A stretch of DNA of 15,962 bases, from the NCBI GenBank assembly GCA_048173955.1, contig DBEYOB010000181.1:1-15962 (forward strand), in the 5' to 3' direction. The notes beneath the pieces are model-generated. The model worked only from the letters and a program-made list of their open reading frames with translations, was not told the origin of the DNA and did no database searches. Each line of letters opens with the position of its first letter. The stretch's first letter is position 1. Of this stretch, positions 1-6,715 are shown piece by piece. The translations under genes and the position numbers were made by a program. The stretch is from CAZUFB01 sp048173955 (lineage in GTDB: Bacteria; Actinomycetota; Coriobacteriia; Coriobacteriales; UMGS124).

Positions 1-2
1 CG

Positions 3-782
3 GAGCGGGCGGCGCAGGCGGGCGCGGCGCCCTGCCACCTCGTCGACCTGCCCGGCGAATCGGCGTGCTGCGCCGTGGTCCCGCCGATGAGCGCCCTCTG
101 CCGCCTCGACGACGAGACCGTCCGCGCCGTCGCGGCGCACGCCCTCGCGATGCCGCGCACGAGCGCCTGCACCCATGCGGAGGCCGGCGGCGCCGCGTGG
201 TTCCTCGCACGTTCGTGCGCCCAGCCGCAGCTCGTCTGCATCGGCGGCACGCACGTCTCCATCCACCTGTGCCGCACGGCCCAGATGCTCGGCTACCGCA
301 CGGTGGTGGTCGACCCGCGGGGGGCGTTCGCAACCGAGGAGCGCTTCGGCTTCGTCGACGAACTGCTCCACGAATGGCCCCAGCAGGCCTTCGGGCACGT
401 CGAGATCACCCCGCAGACCGCGCTGTGCGCGCTGACGCACGACCCCAAGATCGACGTCCCCGCCCTCGCGCGCGCCCTTGAGTCGGACGCGTTCTACATC
501 GGCTCACTCGGGCGCAGCACCACCCAGCTCGCGCGCTACGAGGAGCTTGCCGCGCTGGGGTACTCCGACGGGCTGATAGGCCGCATTTTCGGCCCCATCG
601 GTCTCGACCTCAAGGGCAAGGAGCCGGCCGAGATCGCGCTGGCCATCATGTCCGAGATCACGGCGGTACGCTACGGCGCATCGTTCAGGATGACCACGAT
701 GGTGGCGTCCGCCGAACGGGCGCGCAACGAGGCCGGCGCGCCTGCGGCGCACGCGTGCGACACGACGGGCCGTCGCGGATAG
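3..782 (+). CDS. XdhC/CoxI-family molybdenum enzyme maturation protein, 5' truncated
   Basis: The frame is already open at the window edge, so the true start lies upstream; the GTG at 75 and the ATG at 87 are internal. The visible part is the C-terminal half of an XdhC-family protein. It has a Rossmann-type nucleotide-binding segment beginning IGGTHVSIHLCRTAQMLGYR and leading into VVVDPRGAFATEERF. Next comes SLGRSTTQLARYEEL, matching the family's 'iGSrrK' loop, and then the signature GPIGLDLKGKEPAEIALAIM followed by SEITAVRYG. Known members bind molybdenum cofactor and promote its sulfuration or insertion into xanthine dehydrogenase-type enzymes in the cytoplasm. No xanthine dehydrogenase gene is visible. 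The next gene on the strand starts 268 bp later and belongs to an AOR-type enzyme locus. The family call is firm. The client enzyme is unknown, because the upstream neighbours are outside the window. Confidence 0.85.
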   Translation, partial: ERAAQAGAAPCHLVDLPGESACCAVVPPMSALCRLDDETVRAVAAHALAMPRTSACTHAEAGGAAWFLARSCAQPQLVCIGGTHVSIHLCRTAQMLGYRTVVVDPRGAFATEERFGFVDELLHEWPQQAFGHVEITPQTALCALTHDPKIDVPALARALESDAFYIGSLGRSTTQLARYEELAALGYSDGLIGRIFGPIGLDLKGKEPAEIALAIMSEITAVRYGASFRMTTMVASAERARNEAGAPAAHACDTTGRRG

Positions 783-1050
783 AGGCTTGTCGACCGCCAT
801 ATCCAAGATTAACAGTAAACCACGCGGCCGCCGACCGACTTGTAGCCGCAGGCACATTTCTACCGTCCGGAATCGTAGTCGCCGGCACAAACCCCACCTT
901 CCCAATTGTGCGCCGGACACCAAAGCCCCGATGCCCGATTCCCTACCATAAAACCGTCATAGCGCGAGGTAGGCGGCCTAAGGGGAGGTCGATTCGCCCC
1001 TTGCAGCGCACGCCTTGCGCCACGCGAACGGAAGAGAAGGGGAGACAGCG
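783..1050 (+). promoter_or_regulatory. Intergenic region upstream of the ferredoxin/AOR pair
   Basis: This 268-bp gap should hold the promoter of the Fe-S subunit/AOR operon. Its first half is less GC-rich than the genes. A weak -10-like TACCAT sits at 944-949, but no acceptable -35 hexamer lies 16-18 bp upstream. An imperfect hairpin pairs CCGGCACAA (882-890) with TTGTGCGCCGG (906-916), with a two-base bulge. I find no FNR-type TTGAT-N4-ATCAA site and no recognisable riboswitch fold, so the regulation of the operon cannot be read from here. The only strong signal is the ribosome binding site AAGGGGAG at 1037-1044. Confidence 0.35.
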
Positions 1051-2061
1051 GTGACTACACACGACTACGACGCCAGCACCGTCCAAGACGAGGCGAAGGG
1101 CGTATCGCGCCGCGGGTTCATCGGAGGCGCCGGTATTCTGGCCGGAGGAGCCCTTGCCGCCGCGAGCACGGCCGTTGCCGACGAGGCGGCGCCTGCAGCC
1201 GAGGCGGAAGGGGCGATCGCACCGGCTATCGGACACATCAACCACATCTCCTACATCTGCTCGTGCTGCCGCACCTGCGAGCTCATCTGCGCGCTCACCC
1301 ACGAGCGCGTCATCAACCCGCTGCTGTCGCGCAACATCGTGAAGAAGGACATCCAGGCGGGCGACATCGTCAACGTCCTCTACTGCCAGCAGTGCGACGA
1401 CCCGAAGTGCCTGAAGGCCTGCCCGACCGGCGCCCTGCACGTCGACCCCGAGACCGGCGCCCGCGTCATCGACCAGGACGTCTGCATCGGCTGCCAGACC
1501 TGCCTCAACGCCTGCATCTACGCCCAGGGCGGCCAGGGCGAGAGCCGCATCAAGTTCAACCCCGAGACCAACACCTGCTTCAAGTGCGACCTGTGCGGCG
1601 GCGACCCGCTCTGCGTCAAGTACTGCCCCATCGGCGCCTCCCAGTCCTCCTGGATCGAGTACCGCGAGATCATCCGCCCTGGCATCGACGACTACGTCGA
1701 GAACGTCACCGAGGGCGCCATCGAGGGCATCGAGTTCGTGCGCGCCTTCACGGGCCTTCAGGCGGCGAAGGCACAGGACACCAAGGAATGGGCGCTCGTC
1801 GCGACCGACACGGGCGCCGCGGCCGTCGGCCAGTTCACCTCGAGCGAAGGCGGCGAGCTGCGCATCACGATGCACGCCGAGTTCTACGACGCCGACGGCA
1901 ACCTGCTGGGGTCGAGCCCCGAGCACCAGTGGTGCCTCACCATGCACGAGTACCTCGACATCGAGCTTCCCATCGAAATCGACGACGTCTCGAAGATCGC
2001 CAGCGTCACGCTCCTCGCGGACATCAGCTACTGGGTCACCGGCGTCGACGAAGAGTACTAG
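1051..2061 (+). CDS. Tat-exported 4Fe-4S ferredoxin-type electron transfer subunit (AOR partner, YdhY/HybA/DmsB-like)
   Basis: 336 aa from the GTG at 1051, chosen because AAGGGGAG lies 6 bp upstream; an in-frame TTG at 1015 has no such site. Residues 19-23 (SRRGF) followed by a Gly/Ala-rich hydrophobic stretch form a twin-arginine signal, so the protein should leave the cytoplasm folded with its clusters. Four cysteine groups follow: C70/C72/C73/C76/C80, C112/C115/C119/C123, C145/C148/C151/C155 and C176/C179/C182/C187/C191. That is enough for four [4Fe-4S] clusters, as in DmsB- and HybA-type subunits. After about residue 215 there is a roughly 120-residue cysteine-poor tail, rich in predicted beta strand and ending at YWVTGVDEEY, which is not part of the usual ferredoxin fold. 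AOR starts 18 bp downstream, so the two are almost certainly cotranscribed partners, with this subunit carrying electrons to or from the AOR catalytic subunit. The arrangement resembles E. coli ydhY-ydhV. No membrane quinone-reactive subunit is present. Confidence 0.88.
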   Translation: MTTHDYDASTVQDEAKGVSRRGFIGGAGILAGGALAAASTAVADEAAPAAEAEGAIAPAIGHINHISYICSCCRTCELICALTHERVINPLLSRNIVKKDIQAGDIVNVLYCQQCDDPKCLKACPTGALHVDPETGARVIDQDVCIGCQTCLNACIYAQGGQGESRIKFNPETNTCFKCDLCGGDPLCVKYCPIGASQSSWIEYREIIRPGIDDYVENVTEGAIEGIEFVRAFTGLQAAKAQDTKEWALVATDTGAAAVGQFTSSEGGELRITMHAEFYDADGNLLGSSPEHQWCLTMHEYLDIELPIEIDDVSKIASVTLLADISYWVTGVDEEY

Positions 2062-2079
2062 CGGATAAGGAGAGAAGCA

Positions 2080-4131
2080 ATGGCTGAAGAGCTCTATGGG
2101 TACGTCGGCACCCTGCTGAAGATCGACCTGACCGCCGGCACCATCGAGAAGATCCCGACCGACACCTACGACCTTGACAAATGGATGGGCGGCCGCGGCC
2201 TCGGCTCCATCATCCACTGGCTCGAGTGCGGCCCCGAGGTCGGCGCGCTCGACCCCGAAAACGTCCTCACCTTCCTGACCGGCCCGCTCTCCGGCACGAT
2301 GCTCGACGGCGGACGCACGTTCGTCCAGGCCGTCTCGCCGGCCGGCTACCCCGACACCGGCTCGTTCTGCCGCTCAAGCTTCGGCGGCGCCTTCGCCCCC
2401 GAGCTCAAGTTCGCGGGCTACGACGGCATCATCGTGAAGGGCAAGGCGGAGAGCCCCGTCTACATCTACATCAACGACGACATCGTCGAGATTCGCCCCG
2501 CCGGCGACCTATGGGGTCTTGACAACTTCGCCGTGCAGAACGAGCTGTGGAACCGCAGCGGCGGCAAGGCGCGCGTCGCCTCCATCGGCCCCGCCGGCGA
2601 ACACATGACGATGTTCTCCACCATCCTGACCGATGAGTCGAGCGTGACGGGCATCGGCAGCTTCGGCGCCGTCATGGGCTCCAAGAACCTCAAGGCCATC
2701 TCGGTCCAGGGCACTGGCTCGGTCAAGGTCGCCGACCCCGAGGGACTCGTCGAGCTCGTCGCCCACGTGCAGGAGCTCTGGTCGCGCAAACTCTACGAGA
2801 CCGACGAAGAGAACCCCGCGAACCCCTTCCTCGGCTCCTGGCTCACCTGCCTGCCGCTCACCGACTCCGACCTCTACAAGGAGGTCCGCGACTCCGAGGG
2901 CAAGCTCGAGCTCGGCTACTCGAGCTGCTACAGCTGTCCGTGGGGCGGCTGCGGCTACACGGTACGCTACAAGGACGGCACGGGGCTGGGTCTGGGCAAC
3001 CTCAAGTGCACCGAGGCCATCCCGGTCAACGCCGAGATCACGCAGACCGGCGAGAACGTAGGCCGCACCCACATCAAGCGCCTGACCATGAACGAGCGCC
3101 TGGGCCTGTCCGACTGCAACCTGTGGTTCCAGGGCCTCGACCCCATCTTCAACGCGGGGCTTCTGACCGAGGAGTCCACCGGCGTCGACTGGTCGAACTT
3201 CGGCACGCAGGAGTTCACCGAGGACCTCATGCAGCAGGTCGCCTACCGCTCCACGCCGCTCGGCGACGCCATCGCCAACGGCTGGCGCTACTTCCTCGAG
3301 GACTTCGTGGGCACGCCCGAGGCCATCTACTACTACCGCGCCATCCGCGGCGTGCGCAACTCGCCCAAGCACAACGGCGGCGGCTGCTGCGGCTGGTACC
3401 TGCCCGGCGCCTATCTCGCCCCCGGCCTGCTGCGCTTCGCGACCTCCAACCTGTGCGCGAGCGACATCCGCTGCACGGGTTCCGAGACCTTCCTGCTGTT
3501 CGGTCTCATCCCCGACATCGTCCCGACGAACAGCCCCGAGTTCTACGAGCTCGTCGACGCCAACTCCGTCGACCGCTTCGGCAGCGTCGACGCGTTCCGC
3601 GACATCATGAACTGGAACTGGGAGGGCAAGTACAACGCCCCGTTCTGCAAGTGGAACCACCAGTTCAAGTCGTTCGACGACTCGGCGATCATGTGCTACA
3701 TCGCCTACAACAACATCGCGGACTACAGCAACTACACCGAGAACCACCAGGGCGACATGATGTGGCTCAACAAGCTCTACAAGTGCATCATCGGCAAGGA
3801 GTTCACCGAGGAGGACGAGGAGGCGTTCGGCGAGCGCATCTACCTGCTCGAGCGCTCCATCCTCACGCGCCAGGGCTGCACGCGCGCCGATGACGAGCTG
3901 TTCGACGAGGTCTACCAGGAGTACTCGCCCGAGAACCTGGAGAACAGCTTCTACCAGATGGACACCGGCCTCACCAAGGAGCGCTTCGACAACCTCCTCG
4001 ACCAGTGGTACGAGGTCATGGGCATGGACGTCGCCACCGGCCTGCCTAAGCGCTCGACGTACGAGGCCAACGGGCTGACCGACATCGCCGACCGCCTCGA
4101 GAACGAGTACGGCATCGAGCTGCCGGCATAG
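2080..4131 (+). CDS. Aldehyde:ferredoxin oxidoreductase family tungsten/molybdenum enzyme (YdhV-like)
   Basis: 683 aa; AAGGAG lies 7 bp before the ATG. The N-terminal AOR domain shows GGRGLGSIIHW, the FGGAFAPELKFAGYDGIIVKG block and the GSFGAVMGSKNLKAISVQG block, all typical of the bis-pterin W/Mo site. The cluster-binding cysteines are C283, C286 and C291, with C539 (in SAIMC) as the likely fourth ligand. The first three are spaced CxxCx4C instead of the CxxCx3C of Pyrococcus AOR. The C-terminal block ERIYLLERSILTRQGCTRAD and the ending QWYEVMGMDVATGLPKRSTY are classic AOR. Family members oxidise aldehydes to acids, or catalyse related reactions, using ferredoxin-like acceptors. The substrate here is unknown. 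There is no signal peptide, although the cotranscribed Fe-S partner carries a Tat signal, so the complex may be exported by hitchhiking or the partners may meet in the cytoplasm. XdhC- and FdhD-family genes flank the pair. Confidence 0.93.
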   Translation: MAEELYGYVGTLLKIDLTAGTIEKIPTDTYDLDKWMGGRGLGSIIHWLECGPEVGALDPENVLTFLTGPLSGTMLDGGRTFVQAVSPAGYPDTGSFCRSSFGGAFAPELKFAGYDGIIVKGKAESPVYIYINDDIVEIRPAGDLWGLDNFAVQNELWNRSGGKARVASIGPAGEHMTMFSTILTDESSVTGIGSFGAVMGSKNLKAISVQGTGSVKVADPEGLVELVAHVQELWSRKLYETDEENPANPFLGSWLTCLPLTDSDLYKEVRDSEGKLELGYSSCYSCPWGGCGYTVRYKDGTGLGLGNLKCTEAIPVNAEITQTGENVGRTHIKRLTMNERLGLSDCNLWFQGLDPIFNAGLLTEESTGVDWSNFGTQEFTEDLMQQVAYRSTPLGDAIANGWRYFLEDFVGTPEAIYYYRAIRGVRNSPKHNGGGCCGWYLPGAYLAPGLLRFATSNLCASDIRCTGSETFLLFGLIPDIVPTNSPEFYELVDANSVDRFGSVDAFRDIMNWNWEGKYNAPFCKWNHQFKSFDDSAIMCYIAYNNIADYSNYTENHQGDMMWLNKLYKCIIGKEFTEEDEEAFGERIYLLERSILTRQGCTRADDELFDEVYQEYSPENLENSFYQMDTGLTKERFDNLLDQWYEVMGMDVATGLPKRSTYEANGLTDIADRLENEYGIELPA

Positions 4132-4179
4132 CGTTTTCGCCCGACCCCTCCCCGTGCAGGCCGCGGGAGGGGGCCGGCC

Positions 4180-4210
4180 CCGCCGGCGGTCCTTCCCGGG
4201 CCGCCGGCGG
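4180..4210 (+). terminator. GC-rich hairpin between AOR and fdhD (attenuator or terminator)
   Basis: A 13-bp stem (4180-4192 with 4198-4210, one G-T wobble) closes a five-base loop TTCCC. It lies 48 bp after the AOR stop and 41 bp before the fdhD-like start. The following bases are pyrimidine-rich but contain no run of T, so it is not a canonical intrinsic terminator. It may reduce read-through or protect the 3' end of the upstream message. Confidence 0.4.
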
Positions 4211-4251
4211 CCCTGTCTTCCGCCTTCCCCCCGACGAGAAAGGACGTCGCC

Positions 4252-5127
4252 GTGGCGCACAACGTCGACCGCATCGCCCCCGCATCCCCCAGCGCCGCGG
4301 CACGCACCGAGGCGTTCCCCCGCGCCTCGGTGCCCGTCCTCCACTACCGCGGCGGCTCCTCGGCCCTCGAGGTGCGCGGCGCAATCTGCGAAAGCGAGCT
4401 CTCGGTCGCCGTCAACGGCCGGCAGCTCGTGAACCTGCTCTGCTCGCGGGCGTCCCTGCGCGAGCTGGCCTTCGGCTTTCTGCTCGACGAGGGCGTCATC
4501 TCCTCCCTCGAGGACGTGCGCGCGTTCGAACTCGACGAGGACAACCTGCGCGCCTCGTTCGAGCTGAGGCTCCCCTTTGAGAACGCGGGGTGCGCCACGG
4601 TGTCGTCGGGGTTCGGCGGCAAGGTGCTGCGCTCGCCGCTCGCGGAACCCGTCCCGGCGCGCGCCTGCCCGCCTGCCGACGAGGTCCTGGAGTGCATCAT
4701 CGCCGCGATGGGGACCATGCAGAGCAACGCGCCCGAACACGCCGCGACCCGGGGCATGCACTGCTCGGCGCTGTTCGGCGGAGGCGGCATGATCGGCTGC
4801 TTCGAGGACATCGGCCGCCACAACACGTTCGACAAGCTTGCGGGGCACTGCCTGCTGAACGCAATCCCCACGCAGGGAACCCTGCTCACCACGACGGGAC
4901 GGGTGAGCGCCGAGATGATGCGCAAGGCGCTCAGACTCGGTGTCGAGGCCGTCGCGTCCTGCTCGGGACCCACCGACGTCGCCATCAGGCTCGCCCGGGA
5001 CGCCGGCGTCATGCTGGTGGGGTACGCCGGTCGCGGCGAGGAGGCCCTGGTGTACGCGCCCGGCGCGGGGGCGGCATGGGAGGACGGCGCCGACGCCGTG
5101 CCGGCGCACGCCTGCAACGCCGGATAG
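4252..5127 (+). CDS. fdhD: FdhD-family protein (formate dehydrogenase accessory / sulfurtransferase-like), catalytic cysteine apparently missing
   Basis: 291 aa from a GTG start with AAAGGA about 8 bp upstream. Family blocks are clear: LRELAFGFLLDEGVI near residue 70, TRGMHCSALFGG, the signature CFEDIGRHNTFDKLAG, TTTGRVSAEMMRKALRLGVE, and a C-terminal TDVAIRLARDAGVMLVGYAG. FdhD normally relays sulfur from the desulfurase IscS to molybdenum cofactor before insertion into formate dehydrogenase, using a loop cysteine (C121 in the E. coli C121-x2-C124 loop). Here the corresponding loop reads SSGFGGK, with F121 where that cysteine should be; the nearest cysteine is C114. So it is either a noncanonical FdhD relying on another residue, or one that kept only cofactor binding. 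No formate dehydrogenase is in the window. The neighbouring AOR gene suggests it may serve that enzyme. The Nudix gene begins 19 bp downstream. Confidence 0.88.
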   Translation: MAHNVDRIAPASPSAAARTEAFPRASVPVLHYRGGSSALEVRGAICESELSVAVNGRQLVNLLCSRASLRELAFGFLLDEGVISSLEDVRAFELDEDNLRASFELRLPFENAGCATVSSGFGGKVLRSPLAEPVPARACPPADEVLECIIAAMGTMQSNAPEHAATRGMHCSALFGGGGMIGCFEDIGRHNTFDKLAGHCLLNAIPTQGTLLTTTGRVSAEMMRKALRLGVEAVASCSGPTDVAIRLARDAGVMLVGYAGRGEEALVYAPGAGAAWEDGADAVPAHACNAG

Positions 5128-5146
5128 CGGAGAGGTGCGCGCAGCG

Positions 5147-5653
5147 ATGGGTACAGGCATGCAGACGACGGGCGATTCGCGGCCCGCGGCGCAACCGGGA
5201 ACCCCCCGATGCCCGCTCGTGCGCGTCACGGGCTTTCTCGTCGAAGACGGACGGCTGCTCCTCGTGCGCGAGCGCCTCAGGGAGCGTTCGCATTGGAACC
5301 TCCCCGGCGGCCGCCTCGAGGTCGGCGAGTCGCTCGAAGCCGCCCTCGTACGCGAGATGCGCGAGGAGACCGGGCTCGACGTCGAGGTCGGCGAGCTGCT
5401 CTACGTCACCGACCGCTTCAAGTCGCTGGGAAACCAGATCGTCGACCTGTCGTTTTCGGTCCGCCGCATCGGCGGGGACTTCTCCCGGCGGCTGCCCGAC
5501 GACGGCAGCGGGGAGACCCTGACGGCCGTGCGGATGGTCCCCGTGGACGACCTGCCGCGCTACGGGTTCAGCGAGCGGCTCTCCCGCCTCGTCGCGCACG
5601 GCTTTCCCGACAGGGGAACCTACCAGGGAGAGTTCCATTCATTCTACGGATAA
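5147..5653 (+). CDS. Nudix hydrolase
   Basis: 168 aa from the ATG at 5147; GGAGAGG lies about 11 bp upstream. GTG 5135 and ATG 5159 are in-frame alternatives. A complete Nudix box spans residues 55-77: G55-x5-E61-x7-R69-E70-x2-E73-E74-x-G76-L77. This gives the metal-binding helix that hydrolyses a nucleoside diphosphate linked to another group. It is preceded by WNLPGG, the common lead-in. The substrate cannot be read from the sequence: no ADP-ribose, diadenosine or 8-oxo-dGTP specific motif stands out. The gene is 19 bp behind the FdhD-like gene and probably shares its transcript. It is the last + strand gene before a convergent regulator gene. A link to pterin-cofactor metabolism is possible from context only. 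Confidence 0.9.
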   Translation: MGTGMQTTGDSRPAAQPGTPRCPLVRVTGFLVEDGRLLLVRERLRERSHWNLPGGRLEVGESLEAALVREMREETGLDVEVGELLYVTDRFKSLGNQIVDLSFSVRRIGGDFSRRLPDDGSGETLTAVRMVPVDDLPRYGFSERLSRLVAHGFPDRGTYQGEFHSFYG

Positions 5654-5660
5654 AACGAGC

Positions 5661-5687
5661 CGCGGGCAGGGCAAACCGCAGCCCGCG
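5661..5687. terminator. Hairpin between convergent Nudix and FNR-like genes
   Basis: CGCGGGC (5661-5667) pairs with GCCCGCG (5681-5687) across a 13-base loop, in the 36-bp gap between two convergent genes. There is no T run on either strand, so it is at best a weak bidirectional stop signal. Confidence 0.35.
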
Positions 5688-5689
5688 CC

Positions 5690-6493
5690 TCACGAGGCCG
5701 CGGGAACGGCCGCCGCGGGAGAGGCCCCCTGAACATCGGGGGCATGGAACACGGTGAGCGCCTCTCCGACCAAGTCCTCCCGGGCAAGCAGCGCCTCGGT
5801 GGGGCGTACCGAGCGGTAGCCGAGCTCCACGAGGCCCTCCTCCTCCATGCGGTGCAGCGCCCGCGTCGTCGCCACGCGGTCGGCCACGGCAAGCTCGGCG
5901 ATCTCGCCGTGCGTGAGGCTGAACGCGCCGGGGACGTAGCCCTCGCGCCGCGCGAGGTCGTGCAGGCGCAGCAGCACGAGGGCGATGCGGTCGGAAAGCG
6001 GGTTGCGCGCCGTAATGCGCTGCTGGGTATAGGCGGCCGACGAGATGTTGGTGAGCGCGACGCTCATGATGCGCCCCAGCAGGCCGGCGGGGAGCGCCTC
6101 GAGCCGGTGGCGCAGGGCCTTTGCCGAAAACGAGCACACCCGCCCCGTGCCGAGCGCGCGCAGATAGTAGCTGCTCGCAATCTCGCGCGAGAGGTAGAGC
6201 TCCGACAGCCCCATGCCGTAGCCGCTGCCGAACAGGGCGAACGGCACCTCGCGGTCGCCCCCGAGATGGGAGAAGCACTCGAACTGTCCCGACCTGATGA
6301 CGAGCGCTCGCTGCTCGTAGCGCAGGTCGAGCCAGACGAGCTCGCCCTGCCGGACTTCGGAAATGACGGGGAACAGGGGTGCGGAACCGCCGGGGGCGAC
6401 GGTTGCGCACACGTGCCCCAGCGGACAGTACGCCCGCGCCGGACAATGGGCGACAAGCGTTGCCTCGCCCTTGCGGTACTCTTCGACGTTCAT
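5690..6493 (-). CDS. CRP/FNR-family transcriptional regulator with FNR-like cysteines
   Basis: 267 aa from the ATG at 6493, chosen over an in-frame ATG 54 bp upstream because GGGGAAAGGGG precedes it. The N-terminal half is a cyclic-nucleotide-binding-type beta roll. The C-terminal half has a winged helix-turn-helix (SLTHGEIAELAVADRVATTR followed by ALHRMEEEGLVEL) near residues 195-235. Cysteines C17, C23 and C29, together with C120 in GRVCSF, match E. coli FNR (C20, C23, C29, C122) in order and nearly in position, the second-to-third spacing being identical. This suggests an oxygen- or NO-labile [4Fe-4S] sensor, but that is an inference. It faces the AOR/FdhD/Nudix genes convergently. A dyad lies over its own promoter region (6565-6582), possibly for autoregulation. 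The effector and target genes are not shown by the sequence. Confidence 0.87.
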   Translation of the reverse strand: MNVEEYRKGEATLVAHCPARAYCPLGHVCATVAPGGSAPLFPVISEVRQGELVWLDLRYEQRALVIRSGQFECFSHLGGDREVPFALFGSGYGMGLSELYLSREIASSYYLRALGTGRVCSFSAKALRHRLEALPAGLLGRIMSVALTNISSAAYTQQRITARNPLSDRIALVLLRLHDLARREGYVPGAFSLTHGEIAELAVADRVATTRALHRMEEEGLVELGYRSVRPTEALLAREDLVGEALTVFHAPDVQGASPAAAVPAAS

Positions 6494-6553
6494 CGGGGCC
6501 CCTTTCCCCATTCCCCGCACCGCAGGGCGGCGCAGGTCCCTCTCCATGGACCA

Positions 6554-6582
6554 ATCTTAGCCGTATGCCCCATCCCGGGCAT
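6554..6582 (-). promoter_or_regulatory. Candidate promoter with dyad upstream of the FNR-like regulator
   Basis: On the - strand a TAAGAT hexamer (6559-6554) lies 61 bp before the start codon. Immediately upstream is a six-base inverted repeat, ATGCCC-N6-GGGCAT (6565-6582), occupying the spacer and -35 position where no good -35 hexamer exists. It could be an operator. It does not match the FNR consensus TTGAT-N4-ATCAA. Confidence 0.35.
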
Positions 6583-6602
6583 CCCCCAAACGGGTAAAGC
6601 TG

Positions 6603-6643
6603 AAAAAAGGGGGGCGCCCGGTCCCTGCGAACCGTGCGCCCCC
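6603..6643 (-). terminator. Intrinsic terminator of the NlpC/P60 gene
   Basis: Read on the - strand, GGGGGCGC (6643-6636) pairs with GCGCCCCC (6617-6610), and the stem is extended by inner ACGG/CCGG pairing. It is followed directly by TTTTTT (6608-6603). It lies 73 bp past the stop codon of the NlpC/P60 gene. Confidence 0.8.
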
Positions 6644-6715
6644 TTGAAGAGGATCGGGGACAACCGACCTGCGAAGCCGCCGGCGCCCTTACGCCAGCGC
6701 GAACACGTCGTCGCA

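Noticed and set aside
2509..5229. 906-codon open frame on the - strand opposite the AOR and fdhD genes
   Set aside because: It is a mirror of GC-biased third codon positions: low-complexity Val/Ala/Asp/Arg-rich translation, no domain, and both opposite genes are certain.
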